A stretch of DNA of 64,000 bases from Alopecurus myosuroides (Eukaryota; Streptophyta; Magnoliopsida; Poales; Poaceae), in assembly GCA_028641055.1 (NCBI GenBank), contig CM054062.1, forward strand, positions 21,199,639 through 21,263,638, given 5' to 3'. Numbering within the stretch: position 1 is the first letter of the stretch; each line of letters opens with the position of its first letter. The notes beneath the pieces are model-generated. The model was not told the origin of the DNA. It did no database searches and was given only the letters and a program-made list of their open reading frames with translations. Below, piece by piece: positions 43,913 to 56,219 of this stretch. The translations under genes and the position numbers were made by a program.

Positions 43913-46683
43913 TGTAACATCCCAGTTTTTCTACCAAAGTGTTGTGGTGTTGAGTTCATATCATACATGCATGAAAACAAAAGTTTAACTCGTGTTTGAA
44001 ATAATTTAAATTGTGAAATTAAATGGTTTCAGAAAATTTCCCCAAAAAGTACTTAATTTGGTTTCCAAAATTTTGTTTTGAAAAGTAATTCAAATACACC
44101 AAAGCACAACATGGTTTTGTTGGAAATTTTATAAGCTTTCCAAAAAGCATTTTTGCTAATTTTTATTGTTGCAAAAAGGACCCCAATCTTTCAAATCTCT
44201 TTGCTGTTTTAAAAGAGAAAAGGGCTGTTTTGTAAAATACAGGAACTTCAAGGGGTTTTTGTATTTTGTTTTTTTTTGTGGCTTTCTTCAACCTTCAGAC
44301 AGAAGGCAAGCTCCTGCGTGGCAGGGCTGCCGAGGCCGTATGCCACCTCCTGCTGGCCAGCTCGACGACGAGGAGAAGTCCGTGATGCCTTTCCTCTATT
44401 CCATCCCCATCCTCTCTGCCCCGCTCTCTGTATCCCTCCCGAGAAGCCAAACCCTAGCCCTACTGTGTCGTTCGGCCGCCGCCGAGTCTGGCGATTGCCG
44501 CGGATGCAGACCTCCTCGAGGCCCGACGATTGTGCCAGGAGCTCCGTCAACGCCTCCTCTACTTCCGGCTAGAACCACGCTTGCCGGGATGACCTCCATG
44601 GCGGGAATCGGGGCCATCTTCCTCAAGTCCGGCCGGTGGCCGCCGCGGTCGATGTCGTCGACTCCGGCCGCCCCCGCCCTCCCCGACAACCCCACGAGAT
44701 TCCTAGCGCCGTGGCGAGCTCCCCGAATGCGACTCCGAAAAGAAGGCAGCAATCCAACGACGAATACTTGATCTTAACCGACAAGTCAAGCACTTACCCC
44801 TGAAGATCTTTATCTGGTTTTCTTATAACCAAGGCAAGCATAACCTCTTATCTGCTCATATATGGTTTCAAAGTGATTTGAATCTCGTACTTTGCATTCG
44901 ATTCCAAACTATTTGATGTCAGTAGATAGAGTTCTCCTATATACTGCATAACCTAGATATCCTGATCCACTGCTCCTAGCAGCTATAGGTTTGTTTGTGC
45001 GCGCCTTGTTAAAGCCTGTGAGTCTTGCTTACCCATGCCTAGTGGTGATCTGATCCATCTGGTTGATGAATCTGGTCAATGCGTAAATCTACTTTGTCAG
45101 GTTGTGGTGATTTGTATTACATTTGATAACTTGACTAAATGACGGCATGGATGTGAGGCCACAATGGGTTGTGGCGTTTTGTCCTGTTCATGCCCCTAGG
45201 AGCGAGTTCTCGCCTTCGAAGCCAAGACTGAGCGTGCAACCACACGCGGGGCCTAACAGACCGCGCTCGACCAACTAACTTGTTTGGTCACGTCCATGAG
45301 TCACGTAGTTTGACCTTTCCATCTGCGTGTGAGTCAGAAAACGATTTGGAGAAAATTTAGGGCGTGACCGGGACAAGTGATGGACGTACACGGATCTTGT
45401 TCCCGACTCACAGAACAGGTGCCGTCAGGAGGTGGCCAACTCCCTGTTGACGGGGTGGCCCTGTTTGGGTTGACTCATGGATAGGGTCGAGCAAGGTAAA
45501 GGTCGTGGCCAGCCACCCTCTGCCGCGCTCCATGGACGAGCGTACATGTGGCGTTAAGAGTCGGATGGTACGTGTGGGTAAAGTGTACCCCCTGCAGGGA
45601 TAAATCTCCTCGAGAAGCCATGTCCACGGTTACGGACGACTTGGCAACGGATTCTGTGATCATAGATAACTTCAACGGAATGACTAAAACTTGTTAACCA
45701 TGATTGAAGGGTGCCTCCCCGGAGATGCCGGGAGGGGTGATCCTTGTAGCATGAGTTAGTGTGGGAATGAGAAAGACTTGGTGGAATACAAGAAGATGAT
45801 GATCTCAGTAGTTGAGTAGCTTTCTCACCTGTTTTGAAAAAACATTCTATGAGACGTGCTATTCTTCCTCGACTTGCAAAACAAAGATTGCTTTACGCAA
45901 ATCAGTCTTCATAAAACCCTTTTTGAAGTTAGCAGATATATAATAGGTTAACTAAGTCTTGTTGAGTACCTCCCGTACTCAGGTTTGCTTAATTTTGGTT
46001 CAGGAGAAGAACTCCATCGGTGGTGATTCAACGTGGACATCGACGAGTAGTTCGGGGTTCCCAGGTAGCAGCCTGGAATCTATGGGCTGGGACGTCGCCT
46101 TATGTTGCGGCCTCTTAGGCCTTTTTGGTTCTTGTTGATTAGCAACATAATTTGCCTTCCGTTGTCTGATGTAATGTTGGGTCATGTGACATCTGTTTGT
46201 AAGCTATACTCTAGTAACACCTGTTGAATACAGCTTTCATGTTTAGAGTACTGCTTTGATCGGTTGTTGGTTTCGATCTCATTGTTATACAGTTTTGGCT
46301 ATGCCTGCATAGTTGTCGCAGTCGAGGGGTTGTGGAGCCGATGATCCATGTCCGAGCCCGCCTGTCGATGTGATCGGCCTGGGGCGAGGTAACCCCAGTA
46401 ACCCTCGATTGTTGTTGCACTTTCTGGACACATAGCATCTCTGTATAGCTTTGGTCCCGTTTCCTTCAGTTTCATTCGATTCGTGGACGCTTTGATATGC
46501 ATAGTTGGTTATGACTAGCATGGATACAAGGAGTAGTAGACTGGGGATCCGGACTACGTGCCGATGAATCCAGTCTGCCTGCCGTTGTTTGTTGCGGCCG
46601 GGGCTGGTAACCCTGAAGCCCTTGTGGGTCCATGTCTAGGAGCACATAACAGTATGTATATCTCTGGGTCCGGGGTCGTGACA
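43913..46683 (+). repeat. 3' LTR of element G
   Basis: The LTR is 2771 bp and nearly identical to the 5' LTR. Differences are scattered single bases (for example CTGTGCCG against CTGTGTCG, GACGTTGCC against GACGTCGCC) and a few one-base indels. The following GAGTC completes the target duplication. Confidence 0.92.
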
Positions 46684-46688
46684 GAGTC

Positions 46689-48028
46689 ATCCTGCAAGAG
46701 AGAAGAGAACGAGATCCTGCGTCGCTGCGAGTCGCTGGAGACTAGCCGAAGAGGAAGAGGAGTGCCATAGCGGAGAAAGTAAGTACAGAGGCTAAAAACA
46801 ACCTACATCTACTATGCACAAGGCAAGCAATGTCATCGCATCCGCGCCGAGCAGCATCGTCACCGGAGGGAAACGAAGGACGCGCCGGCGAAAGAGGTGG
46901 AAGCCCGAGACGACTCTCAAAGCGGTGGGTGTCTCTCCCACGCGACCCGGGCCGTGTCGTTGTAGCTGATGTCACCGGCCGATCCTACGGTTACTCGAGA
47001 TTCTCGACAAACTTCTGTGCGAAACCGGCAGATAAAGCAATCCAAAGAAAGAAAAAAAAAACCTGGAAGATAAAGGGACAAGCTGATGACCAAGAGTGAA
47101 TCGTGGCGATGCATCTCCACTAGTTATAAAAAAGCAAACTTACAGGAAAATCCAATCTTGACCGTACATCCAAACACATCGGATGCTCCAAAATTTCTTG
47201 TTCTCTCACCGAAAACCAAGCAATGGATTATGTCTAACTGATGAATGTCCCCACCCAAAAATGGTGCACAAGACACATCGCCCTCCGGTTTCTCGCGAAC
47301 CACCTCGCTGCACCTCTCCATCTCGCAGATCCCACCTCCGCCCGGCCGCCTGCCCTCGCGACCAGTCCTCCCCAAAAGAGTCACGACATCCCCAGCCGGC
47401 TCATCACAGTGACGCTGCTGCATGCCCATAAAACCCTCCCCACCAGCGCCACCATGTTCCACAAGCTCGGCCGGCGGCCTCCGCAACGCTGCCGGCCAAA
47501 CACGCTGGACGGCCACTCTGACAACGATGTAACCCCGTGGGCCCGACGGGAGCTTCGCTGCACTCTAATGCCCGGCCGGGATCAGGTGTAGGAGGCCACC
47601 AAGTTAAGGTTCACCTAGACGCCCGGGCACCTCGTGTGGCCGGCTGGAGTACGTGCAAACCTGCTTCGAGGCTAGCATGCGCCTCCACAACACAGACAAC
47701 ATCGAGACAGTTGCTCACGTTGTGCACATGATCTCCGAGATACATTAAGAAACGGTAAAACACATCGAGTTATGGCTGCTCACCGAGATTTGATGATATA
47801 TACGGTCGGATCTGGCTGTTCAACGTTCAAGATCGTCCCAGGTCACCGAAGCGTCGGTTAAACAAGTTTCCATAGGCAGAACGTCGGTTAAATAGACTAG
47901 CCCGCCGTGGCAGGGCTGCTACTCTGTCGGTCGAGTTGGGCAGTTTGTGGTTAATTGGGCCCAATATCCACATAAATCCCATGTTTTGGTCACGATCCTC
48001 TCCGGCGGCGCCACCTCCCTCCCAATAT
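46689..48028. other. Unassigned GC-rich flank right of element G
   Basis: This continues the target of G. Minus-strand sequence upstream of the presumed acceptor is pyrimidine-rich (CTCTTCCTCTTCGG). GC-rich frames at 47124-47591 in both directions carry no motif I recognise. No terminal repeats were identified. Confidence 0.35.
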
Positions 48029-48394
48029 ATTTTTTTGACACATAAACAGTAGGGAAAAATCCCCACTGTGTCATTTTATCATTTTATATATGTACAAAGT
48101 AAAATAGTGTGATTACAACAATGGATTCATAAAGTATCTAACCATTGGGACATGCCCTCCTAAGACTAGGCTTAGCTCTATGTCTAAGAGAAAAATTGTC
48201 TTTAAAAAAATTGATACATCCACTCAATGATAAATTTGCACTATCAAATATGATTTTATTCCTGTGATTCCAAATGGACCAAGCGCCAATGATGAGTATC
48301 TCCTTGTAGTAGAGGCTTATGTATCTCGTTCTATCATTGATCATCATGTTGATGTGGTCATCTTGTTGATTCCATTGAATACCCAAGTGATTCC

Positions 48395-49830
48395 CACTAC
48401 AGCACGCGCACGATACGCCGACGGTGGGGCCCCGTCGGCGTATGGGGTCGCCGATGGTGACCGTCGGCGTAGTGTCGTCGGCCTTCACCTCGGTCGGCGT
48501 AGACTCCTCCCCGTCGGCGTATTCTCCTCCCCGTCGGCGTATCGCTGACAGTGGGCCCGGTGTCCCGTTCCCGTTCCCGTTTGTTTCAAAGACGCTGACG
48601 GCCTGCTCGTCGGCCTCCTGGGCCACATGGCGCCCGCTGGGCCGCGCCTGGGCCACGCGCGCGCGGCGGTTACGCCGACGGCAACCCCGTCGGCCTATCT
48701 GGGCCACGTGGTGAGCGTTGGGCCCCCCTCCGGTGAAAATCTAGACCCGTTGGAGAAATACCGGACTTACACGGATAAACGCGGTAACGGCGTCGAAAGG
48801 GAGTAGCATTGTGGAACCAGTGACTTGGTTGTGTTAGGGTATCCCATAGAAACACAAAACACATAGGTAGAACCCACCTCTTCGGAAGGTTCCCGATGTT
48901 TCGTCCGATAAGCGAGTTTCACCCTATAAGCGCATGTAAACTCACGAGAGAGAAGCGGATACCGGTGAAGCAGGTCACACCCCGTAGTGCAATCTTTGCC
49001 ATCCAAAGACCAAAACACACCTATACTAACATGGTATGGCACCCCCTAGGTTGTGTGGGGAGCCGGACGGTCCGTATCCCCCCTCCGGTGAAAACCTAGA
49101 CCCGCTGGAGAAATACCGGACTTATACGGATACACACGGTAATGGCGTCGAAAGAGGGTAGCATTGTGGAACCATTGACTTGGTTGTGTTAGGGTAGCCC
49201 ATAGAAACATAAAACAAGTTGAGGTTCTACTGTTCTACCCCCTTTCGATGTTCGTCTAGGGGTGTACACGACGCATGCACACGTTAATAGTGTTTTTCTC
49301 AGAGAGGGGTTTTGAAACTTCGGGGTATGTAAAAATTAAGCTACATATTTATGTTCTATATGTGTATTATATATTTATGTTTTATTTATTTTATATTTTA
49401 TGGTGTAGGGTCCCGTTCCGGATTCACGTCGTTATTTCATGCGGGAGGGAAGATATCGAAATTCAGATGTGCTAACCGTTCCAATATATTTAAAACTATA
49501 CGTACATGGAAAATATATATGAAAATAAATATATATAATATAAAGGTTGTTTATTAACGAAAATTTAAAAAAAAATATTGTATACGCCGACGGCATTTGG
49601 TACGCCGACGGGTGCCGTCGGGGTATAGGACACTACGGAATGGACTACGTGGACCCCGTTCCACTATGGCCACGTGGCGGGATGTACGCCGACGGGCACC
49701 TTCGGAGTATAGACGACTACGCCGACGGGCTTACTACGCCGACGGGCACATTGGAGGGCTGCCGTATTTCCCCTGGTACGCCGACGGCCCCGATAGAACC
49801 CCGTCGGCGTATGAACTCTCTCCTGTAGTG
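48395..49830. mobile_element. CACTA element with TACGCCGACGG subterminal repeats
   Basis: The ends are CACTACAGCACGCGC and the inverted CTCTCTCCTGTAGTG. The target duplication TCC lies at 48392-48394 and 49831-49833. TACGCCGACGG and CCGTCGGCGTA recur many times within 450 bp of the left end and 250 bp of the right end. It is 1436 bp, has no transposase, and is inserted in the LINE remnant. Confidence 0.88.
48725..49215 (+). repeat. Direct duplication inside the CACTA element
   Basis: A segment of about 140 bp starting CCCCTCCGGTGAAAA at 48725 recurs at 49080 with roughly 90% identity by eye (GACCCGTTGGAGAAATACC against GACCCGCTGGAGAAATACC; GACTTGGTTGTGTTAGGGTA in both). The intervening 215 bp is not repeated. 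Confidence 0.8.
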
Positions 49831-50294
49831 TCCATAATTGTGTAGAGAATTGGTAGGTGAAGAATAGGTGCATAAGATCTTCATGGGTATCAGCAGCACA
49901 TAGTACACAACTCTTGTTCTCAATATGAAATTGTTTCCTCGTAAGCAGGTCTCTGGTGTTATGTCTGTCATGTAGAAGGATTCAGAAGAAAAATTTATGT
50001 TTGGGTAGAGCACAAGATTTCCAATTCCAGGTGAATGGCTTGGGAGCAGTTGGGAATGACTTCATGAATTTTGTACATCGGTGCACTGCAATATTGCTTC
50101 TTATAAACATTTTGCTACCAAGTGTCAGTATCAGTGGTGTTAGGTCTCTGGAGAATATGATGAGAGAGCTCATTATATTGTGAGGCAGCAATGTCCGATA
50201 AAGGAGTGTGAAATACATCGAAGATGTCACCCTGTGAAATATAATTTGTCATGTATTTCAGGGATGAATTCTGATCTTTGGCCTATAAGAACAG

Positions 50295-53200
50295 TGTCAC
50301 GACCCCGGACCCAGAGTTATACATATTGTTTTGCGCTTCTAGTCATGGACCCACAAGGGCTTCGGGGTTACCAGCTCCGGCCGTAACAAACAACGACAGA
50401 TAGACCGGATTCATTCGTTACTACTACTCTTTATGTCCATGCTAGTCATAACCAACTATGCTTCTAAAAGTGTCCAGGAGTCGTATGAAACTGAAGGAAC
50501 GGGACCAAACCTATACAGAGATGCTACGTGTCCAGGAAATGCAACTACAATTGAGGGTTAGTGGGTTACCAAGCCCAGGCCGGGTAAACATCGGTAGGCG
50601 TGCTCGGAAATGGATCATCGGCTCCACAACCCCTCGACTGCGACAACAAGTAGGCATAGCCAAATCTGTATAACAATGAACTCGAAACTAACAACCGATC
50701 AAATCCGTAATTCTAGACATGAAGCTGTACAGATCAAATATTAATAGAGTAAAGCTTTACAAACAGAGGTCACATGACCCAACATTACATCAGACAACGG
50801 AAGGCAAACTATGTTGCTAGTCAACAAGAACCAAAAAGGCATAATAGGTTGCAACGTAAGGCGACGTACCAGCCCATAGATTTCAGGTTGCTACCTGGGA
50901 ATGCCAAACTACTCGTCGATGTCCACGTCGAATCACCACTGATGTGAGTAACTTCACCTGAACCAAAATTAAGCAAATCTGAGTATGGGAGAAACTCAAC
51001 AAGATTTAGTTAACCAATTATATATCTGTTGTTTTCAGAAAGGGTTTTATGAAGGCTATTTTGCGTAAAGTAAGATTTATTTCTCCAAATCGAGAAATAA
51101 TAGCACGTCTCAAGGAGTGTTTTCAAAACAAAGAGTGTTTTTAAAACAGAGGAGAAAGCTAATCAACTACCGAATTCATCATCTTTTCATCCACCAACAT
51201 CATTTCCCAGCATCTCATGCTACAAGGATCAACCCTCTCGGCATCTCCGAGGAGGCATCCTTCATTCATTGCCAACATATTTTACGTCACGTTCAAGTTA
51301 TCTATGGTCTCTATGTTCACCAAGTCGTCCTTAACCATGGACACGACTTTTCGAAAATATTGCCATCGAGGGATGTACACTTTACCCACATGTACATCCG
51401 ACTCTTAGCGCCACATGTACGCTCTTCCATGGAACGCGGCAGAGGGTGGCTGACCACGCCTTTACCTTACCCGGCCTTATCCATGATTCAACCCAAAAGA
51501 GGGCCACCCTGTCAACACGGCGTTGGCCATCCTCCTAACGGCACCTATCTCTGTGAGGCGGGGTCAAGATCCATGTACGTCCATCACTTGGCCCCGGTCA
51601 CGTTCTAGGCGGAGCAGTTTTCCAAAACATTTTAAAAGGTTTTATTTGCATTGCCGAATGGAACACCTGAACTACGTGACTCATGGATCTGGCCAACCAA
51701 GTTAGTTGGTCGAGCGCGGTTACTTAGACCCCGCGTGTGGTTGCACGCTCAGTCTTGGCTTCCGCCCGAGACCTTAATCCTAGGGTTGGAGAGTATATCA
51801 CGAATAACCACTTTCCAAGCGTTAATCAAGTTAACAACACAATGCTCATCTTACCACGTCGTCATATCATACTAGGTTCTCGCAGCTCTGAATCATCAAC
51901 CGGATGGAGCAGAGCTAAACAAACATGCATGGCTAAGCGAAGCAGTTATGAGGCTCGCGATGCGCACAAGCAAATATAGGTGGCTAGGAGCAGTGGATCA
52001 GGATATTTAGGCTATGCAAGGTATAGGAGAACACTATCTAGTGACACTAAATACTTTGGAACCAAATAGAAAGTACGAGAATCAAAAGTCGTTGGAAAAC
52101 GTATATGAGCAGATAAGAGGTTATGTTTTCCTTACTTCAGAAAACAATTCAGAGTCGCGTTCTACCGATAAGAAGAAAATACTGAAAAATATATGCATTG
52201 GCAAGTTAATGCATTGAAGTAAATCCCTAAAACATGTTCGATGGTTTACTAGGGTTCGCATGGCAGTTATGCATTTTTTATCGAAATTAGCCCCAAAATG
52301 AACCTCGAAGGGCACTTCAGGCAATTCTGAAAGTGTGTCAAAGTTAAAGTGCTCATAAAGGTTTAAAAACATAATGAATGCATTAGATTTATCTTTCTGA
52401 GCATTTTGATATATAACTTGAATTTTTCTGAATTTATAGAATAAAATATTATTTTCTCCATTTTTAATGAATTCATTGAAATTCAAATAATGCACACATT
52501 TAAAGTTTGTCAAACATGTTTGAAAATGACATATTCAGATATACTTGATTTTTCTAAACAATTTGGTATATTATTTGTATTTTTCTGATAAAAAGAAATA
52601 AAGATATTAATTTTACAAGCTTTAATCATTTTTCGTAATTATTAAAGGGTGGGGCCCATCTGTCAGAAATTTCCAACTAAAAGAAAAAGAGATGACAGCC
52701 TGGACCCACGATGACGTCATCAAGATGTCAGATCGGGAGGGGATTTCTCATGTGATGGATCAATCCGGGAATTCGCTCTGAATTCCTCGAAACAGAGAGT
52801 GGAGTGTCGCGTAGAGGTCTCGCTACGAGGCTTTAGGTGGTGGCGCTGCCATTTTTAGTCTGCCGGAATTGCGCTGGCGAGCATGAACAGCGGCGGTGCT
52901 TGGTCGGGGAAGACGGCCACGTTTCGCCCAATCGAGGCCCATTCTGGCTCCATCTTGTGTACAGGAACGTAGAGGGGAGGGTGACGGAGACTACGATGGT
53001 CTCAGCTGAGCACAGGGAGGCCCGTAACGGCGGCGATGGCCGCGGTAGCGGCGGTTAGGGTTTGGTCTCCAGCGGGTACAGAGAGGGAAGAAGGCAGGGA
53101 GCGGGGTTCTGTGAGGAGGAGGTGAGGGAGGAGGGAGAGAGTAAGGAGGGCACGACGTCGTCCTTCTCTCCTTATTCACCATGGTGAAGCATGCAGGAGG

Positions 53201-53588
53201 ACGTGGCGGCAGCGGCCAAGTAGCTCTCCGCTGCCTTCTATCAAGAGGAAGAAGAAACAAAAGGGATTTTCCCATAACACCCTTGAATTTTTGCCAATTA
53301 CAGAATGGTCCTTCTGACTTTGAAAACTCCTAAGAATTTGAATGTTTGATAGGAATAACAATTGGTAAAAAAAATTCATTTTGGAATCCTTATGAAAAAT
53401 GCCATCTCACCATATATTTATTTGGTGAAATTGAGTTTGTTTTCAATTCAAAATTTTGAAAGCTACTTTAAGTACTCTTTACGGATTTTCTCAAATTCAA
53501 ATTGCAAACATGATTCAATTGTTGTTTCATGCAGGTATGAGATGAACACAACACCACAACACTTATTAGCAAAATTTGGGATGTTACA
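50295..53588 (-). repeat. 3' LTR of element H, relative of G
   Basis: Read on the minus strand it starts TGTAACATCCCAAATTTTG at 53588 and ends GGGGTCGTGACA at 50295, 3294 bp. The last 700 bp parallel the LTR of G (GACCCACAAGGGCTTCGGGG on the plus strand). It differs by several indels and many substitutions, so it is an older relative. Open frames at 51117-51608 are shadows of non-coding LTR sequence. Confidence 0.83.
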
Positions 53589-53744
53589 AATCTGCCCCCT
53601 TACGAGAATCTCGTCCCGAGATTCTCGAAGGAGAAAGAAAGAAGGAACAACGGTGTGGAATGATTTTATCGAACCTTATGGTTCTCTTCTGGAAGAGGTT
53701 GATCCGTAGCACCATGAAGTATTGATTGGCTACACTTCCAAATT
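53589..53744 (-). mobile_element. Element H internal remnant with polypurine tract
   Basis: About 130-155 bp upstream of the LTR on the minus strand match the end of G's interior. They include CTCGGGACGAGATTCTCG, AAGGGGGCAGATT and GAGAACC...AAGGTTC. The rest of H is gone; sequence of another type starts near 53745. Confidence 0.7.
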
Positions 53745-54600
53745 CCGCGCGGTCTGGGACGTTTCAATAACGTTGCGGATAAGCTCCAAACCGTCGCTAA
53801 GGGCAATCCGGTATGTTTTGCACGACGGAATGAAAACGTATCAGATCCACTGTTAGGAACGAGTCTGCGACGTTTATATGAACATAAAAACGTCAAGGCT
53901 ATCCGCAACGTTCAGCAAATCGTCGCCATCAGGCCCAATAAGCATCAACGTTTTTATTTTGTCGCTATGAGGCGACACGTGGCAAACGAGGTTCTAACGG
54001 TCGTTATCGTAATAAGCTGACGTGGCAAACGTGGGAACGTTTTTTTTACGTCACGAGTCTTGACCAATGAGGCGAAACCATGTGGACCAATCGAAATACG
54101 CCACATGGAAACAAAATGGTTCCACGTTGCCTTCTTCTGGGACGATATTTGTTCATCCCGGGCTATCCAGCGACGTTTTTTATCCGTCGCGAGTCTCGAA
54201 CAATTAGGCGAAACCATGTGGACCAATCGAAATACGCCACATGGAAACAAAATAGCGCCATGTCGCCTTCTTCTGGGACGAAATTTGATCGTCGCGGGTT
54301 ACCCAGCTACGTTTTTTTCGGTTGCTAAACTCGTGGCACATTCACCAACCAAATGGTGCCACGCAACGTCTTTTCCATGACGTTTATTTCCATCTCGGAT
54401 TTGGGTGATGTCATCACCGTACCGGGGACGTTATATTTATGTCGTCTAATCGCCCACTAATAGTAGGACAAGTGGGCTGGGCATACATCGCCACGTGTCA
54501 GTATTTTCCTTGACGGACTTTTACGTTACGTTACTACGATGTCGGTTTTGGTGCTATTTGGGTGGTTACATCATCGTTATAATTGCCAATTGCACACAGA
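53745..54600. repeat. ACGTT/GACG-rich repeat with 136-bp tandem duplication
   Basis: A unit of about 136 bp containing AGGCGAAACCATGTGGACC, ATACGCCACATGGAAAC and CCTTCTTCTGGGACGA occurs at 54045-54180 and again at 54181-54320. Motifs like GACGTTTT, AACGTT and CGTCGC recur through the block. It looks like the subterminal region of a DNA transposon, but no terminal repeat or target duplication could be fixed. Confidence 0.55.
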
Positions 54601-54679
54601 CAGAAAAGCAAACCACATAACAGGCATCAAATACTTAGTTTTTCTCAGAGAATATCAAACCTATAGAACCACAATTTTA

Positions 54680-55830
54680 AGGACCACGCATCTGCTCAGC
54701 CAACATCTCAAGTAGGGCAACTCCTTCTAGTTGAGATTTCTTTAGCGCAACTTGTTGCTTCCGAATGTCTTACATATCAACTACAAACTTTAGCCTCAGT
54801 TGCTTGGATTCTGATTTCGCCATCCTCATATCAGCAATTTTTCTGCGCACATTCACATCAAGCTACGGTTCAGGCTCAGACTTTGAAAGACTTGATTCCA
54901 CACAAGCATTCTTTGAGAAAGTATGCTTTCCACTCTTAAGCATGACAACTTCACTATCATCCTCATCCCCATCCTCAACCTCTGAAGCAGATCGAGACAT
55001 TACCATTTTCTTGCTTGCCTATCAAGAATGCAAAGAAAATAGATGAAAATAACAGATGACAAGAATGTACATAACATAGATGAAACTAGTAGAGGACAAG
55101 CATGTACAAAAATGATGAAAACTAGCAGATTATAGTCAAACAACGGTGCGTGTAATGGACTAGCAGATGAGAAGCATAGATGAAACAACAGGTGTCAAGC
55201 ATGTGAGGAAGATAAATGAAAATAACAGATGACAAGCATGTACAAAAAAAGATGAAAACTAGCAGATTATAATCAACCAACTGTGCGTGTAATGAACTTG
55301 CAGATGAGAAGCATAGATGGAATAACAGGTGTCAAGCATGTGAGGAAGATAGATGGAAACCATGCTGAAATGACAACGACAGCCTTAATTACTATAAGAG
55401 GATTTCACGGCCTTAATTAGCTTGCCAAAACTTCTTATAGTATAGAATAGAGGAAGTAGCACAAAATATGTGGCGCCACATAGACCAAACAGTTCAACAC
55501 AAGATAAGAAAGCTGCACCCTAGTTGTTGCGATATCATGAAAGAATATTGAGCTACCGGGTTAGGGAATAACCTGCAACTCGTTGTCCACGCTGGATAGT
55601 GATTGATATGACACGTCTCCTTCAGTGGCATCTGATTCCTCTTCACCATCATACACATGCATAAACTGAGATCCAGAGTCTTTCTTCTTGGTCTTTGTTT
55701 TGGGGGGGGGGGTACAGTAGGACATGAAAGAAAACTTGCTGAATTTACGCCCAGTTCATGCATCTTTGCATTGTTTGCCATGATAGTTCTGACATGCTCT
55801 TCTTCAATGGGACGATCCTAACATGAATAA
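54680..55830 (-). pseudogene. Spliced coding remnant of unknown family
   Basis: A minus-strand upstream exon (about 55825-55575) reads DRPIEEEHVRTIMANN and AKMHELGVNS. It shifts frame at a run of C near 55702-55712, then gives DSGSQFMHVYDGEEESDATEG. A downstream exon (about 55023-54685) reads MVMSRSASEVEDGDEDDSE. It then has two in-frame stops, separated by RRKIADMRMAKSESKQLRL, and ends in KKSQLEGVALLEMLAEQMRG. GT-AG signals bound the exons approximately. The glutamate/lysine-rich C-terminus is coiled-coil-like. It is probably an accessory protein of a DNA transposon or a decayed host gene; I cannot name it. Confidence 0.5.
55060..55370 (-). repeat. 137-bp tandem duplication in the intron
   Basis: GATGAAAACTAGCAGATTAT occurs at 55114 and 55251. 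GCATAGATGAAACAACAGG and GCATAGATGGAATAACAGG, and TCAAGCATGTGAGGAAGATA, are likewise spaced by about 137 bp. It lies between the two exons of the coding remnant. Confidence 0.8.
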
Positions 55831-56219
55831 AGAACTCAAAGTAAACTACAAATATAACACTTCATAAGAACCTAATACATCATCAAAAATTAAGGCACTC
55901 ATCTTGTAAGAACAGTCCAGTGCAAGCAGTACAAGAAATATGTTGATACGTGACCCTCATTTTTTGTCACTAGAAGGTCATGTAGGTTGATTCATGACCC
56001 CTTTTTGACCAAAAATGGAAAGTCACATACCGAGCGTCTTATTTGATCGTCAATGACTAATTGAATGGAATTGTCATAGACTCTATGACTCAATCAGAGG
56101 GGTCATAACCCTATGACCAACTGATTTGGTCATGTGATATCCTGCCATAGCCACGTCACATCCTACGTGGCCAATCCTACGTGGCAAAATTATGACCAAC
56201 TGAGTAGGTCATGGAAGAG

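Larger units (their letters stand above)
37361..46683 (+). mobile_element. Complete LTR retrotransposon G, Tekay-like, non-autonomous
   Basis: Two LTRs in direct orientation (37361-40133 and 43913-46683) are flanked by the perfect 5-bp duplication GAGTC (37356-37360 and 46684-46688). A primer site identical to the complement of tRNA-iMet (TGGTATCAGAGC, 40139-40150) and a polypurine tract (AAGGGGGGTAGA, 43899-43910) are in place. The interior of 3.8 kb has no intact gag or pol. By eye about 24 differences separate the LTRs (about 0.9%), so the insertion is recent and was made with proteins from another element. Confidence 0.92.
48029..50294 (-). pseudogene. LINE (L1-type) remnant, split by a CACTA element
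   Basis: On the minus strand the C-terminal end of an L1-type pol is visible. CAADTHEDLMHLFFTYQF with CxxC/H spacing (49850-49930) fits the reverse transcriptase zinc-binding domain (zf-RVT). After the CACTA insertion, WSIWNHRNKIIFD (48238-48290) is the usual following motif. Seven T at 48028-48035 on the plus strand may be the poly(A) remnant. The RT core is absent; the 5' side is cut by the LTR of H at 50295. Confidence 0.7.

Noticed and set aside
44166..44771. 201-codon frame in the 3' LTR of G
   Set aside because: Same as the frame in the 5' LTR but with a different break point caused by single-base indels, so not under coding constraint.
51117..51608. 163-codon plus-strand frame in the LTR of H
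   Set aside because: Antisense to LTR sequence shared with G, where the frame is not kept.
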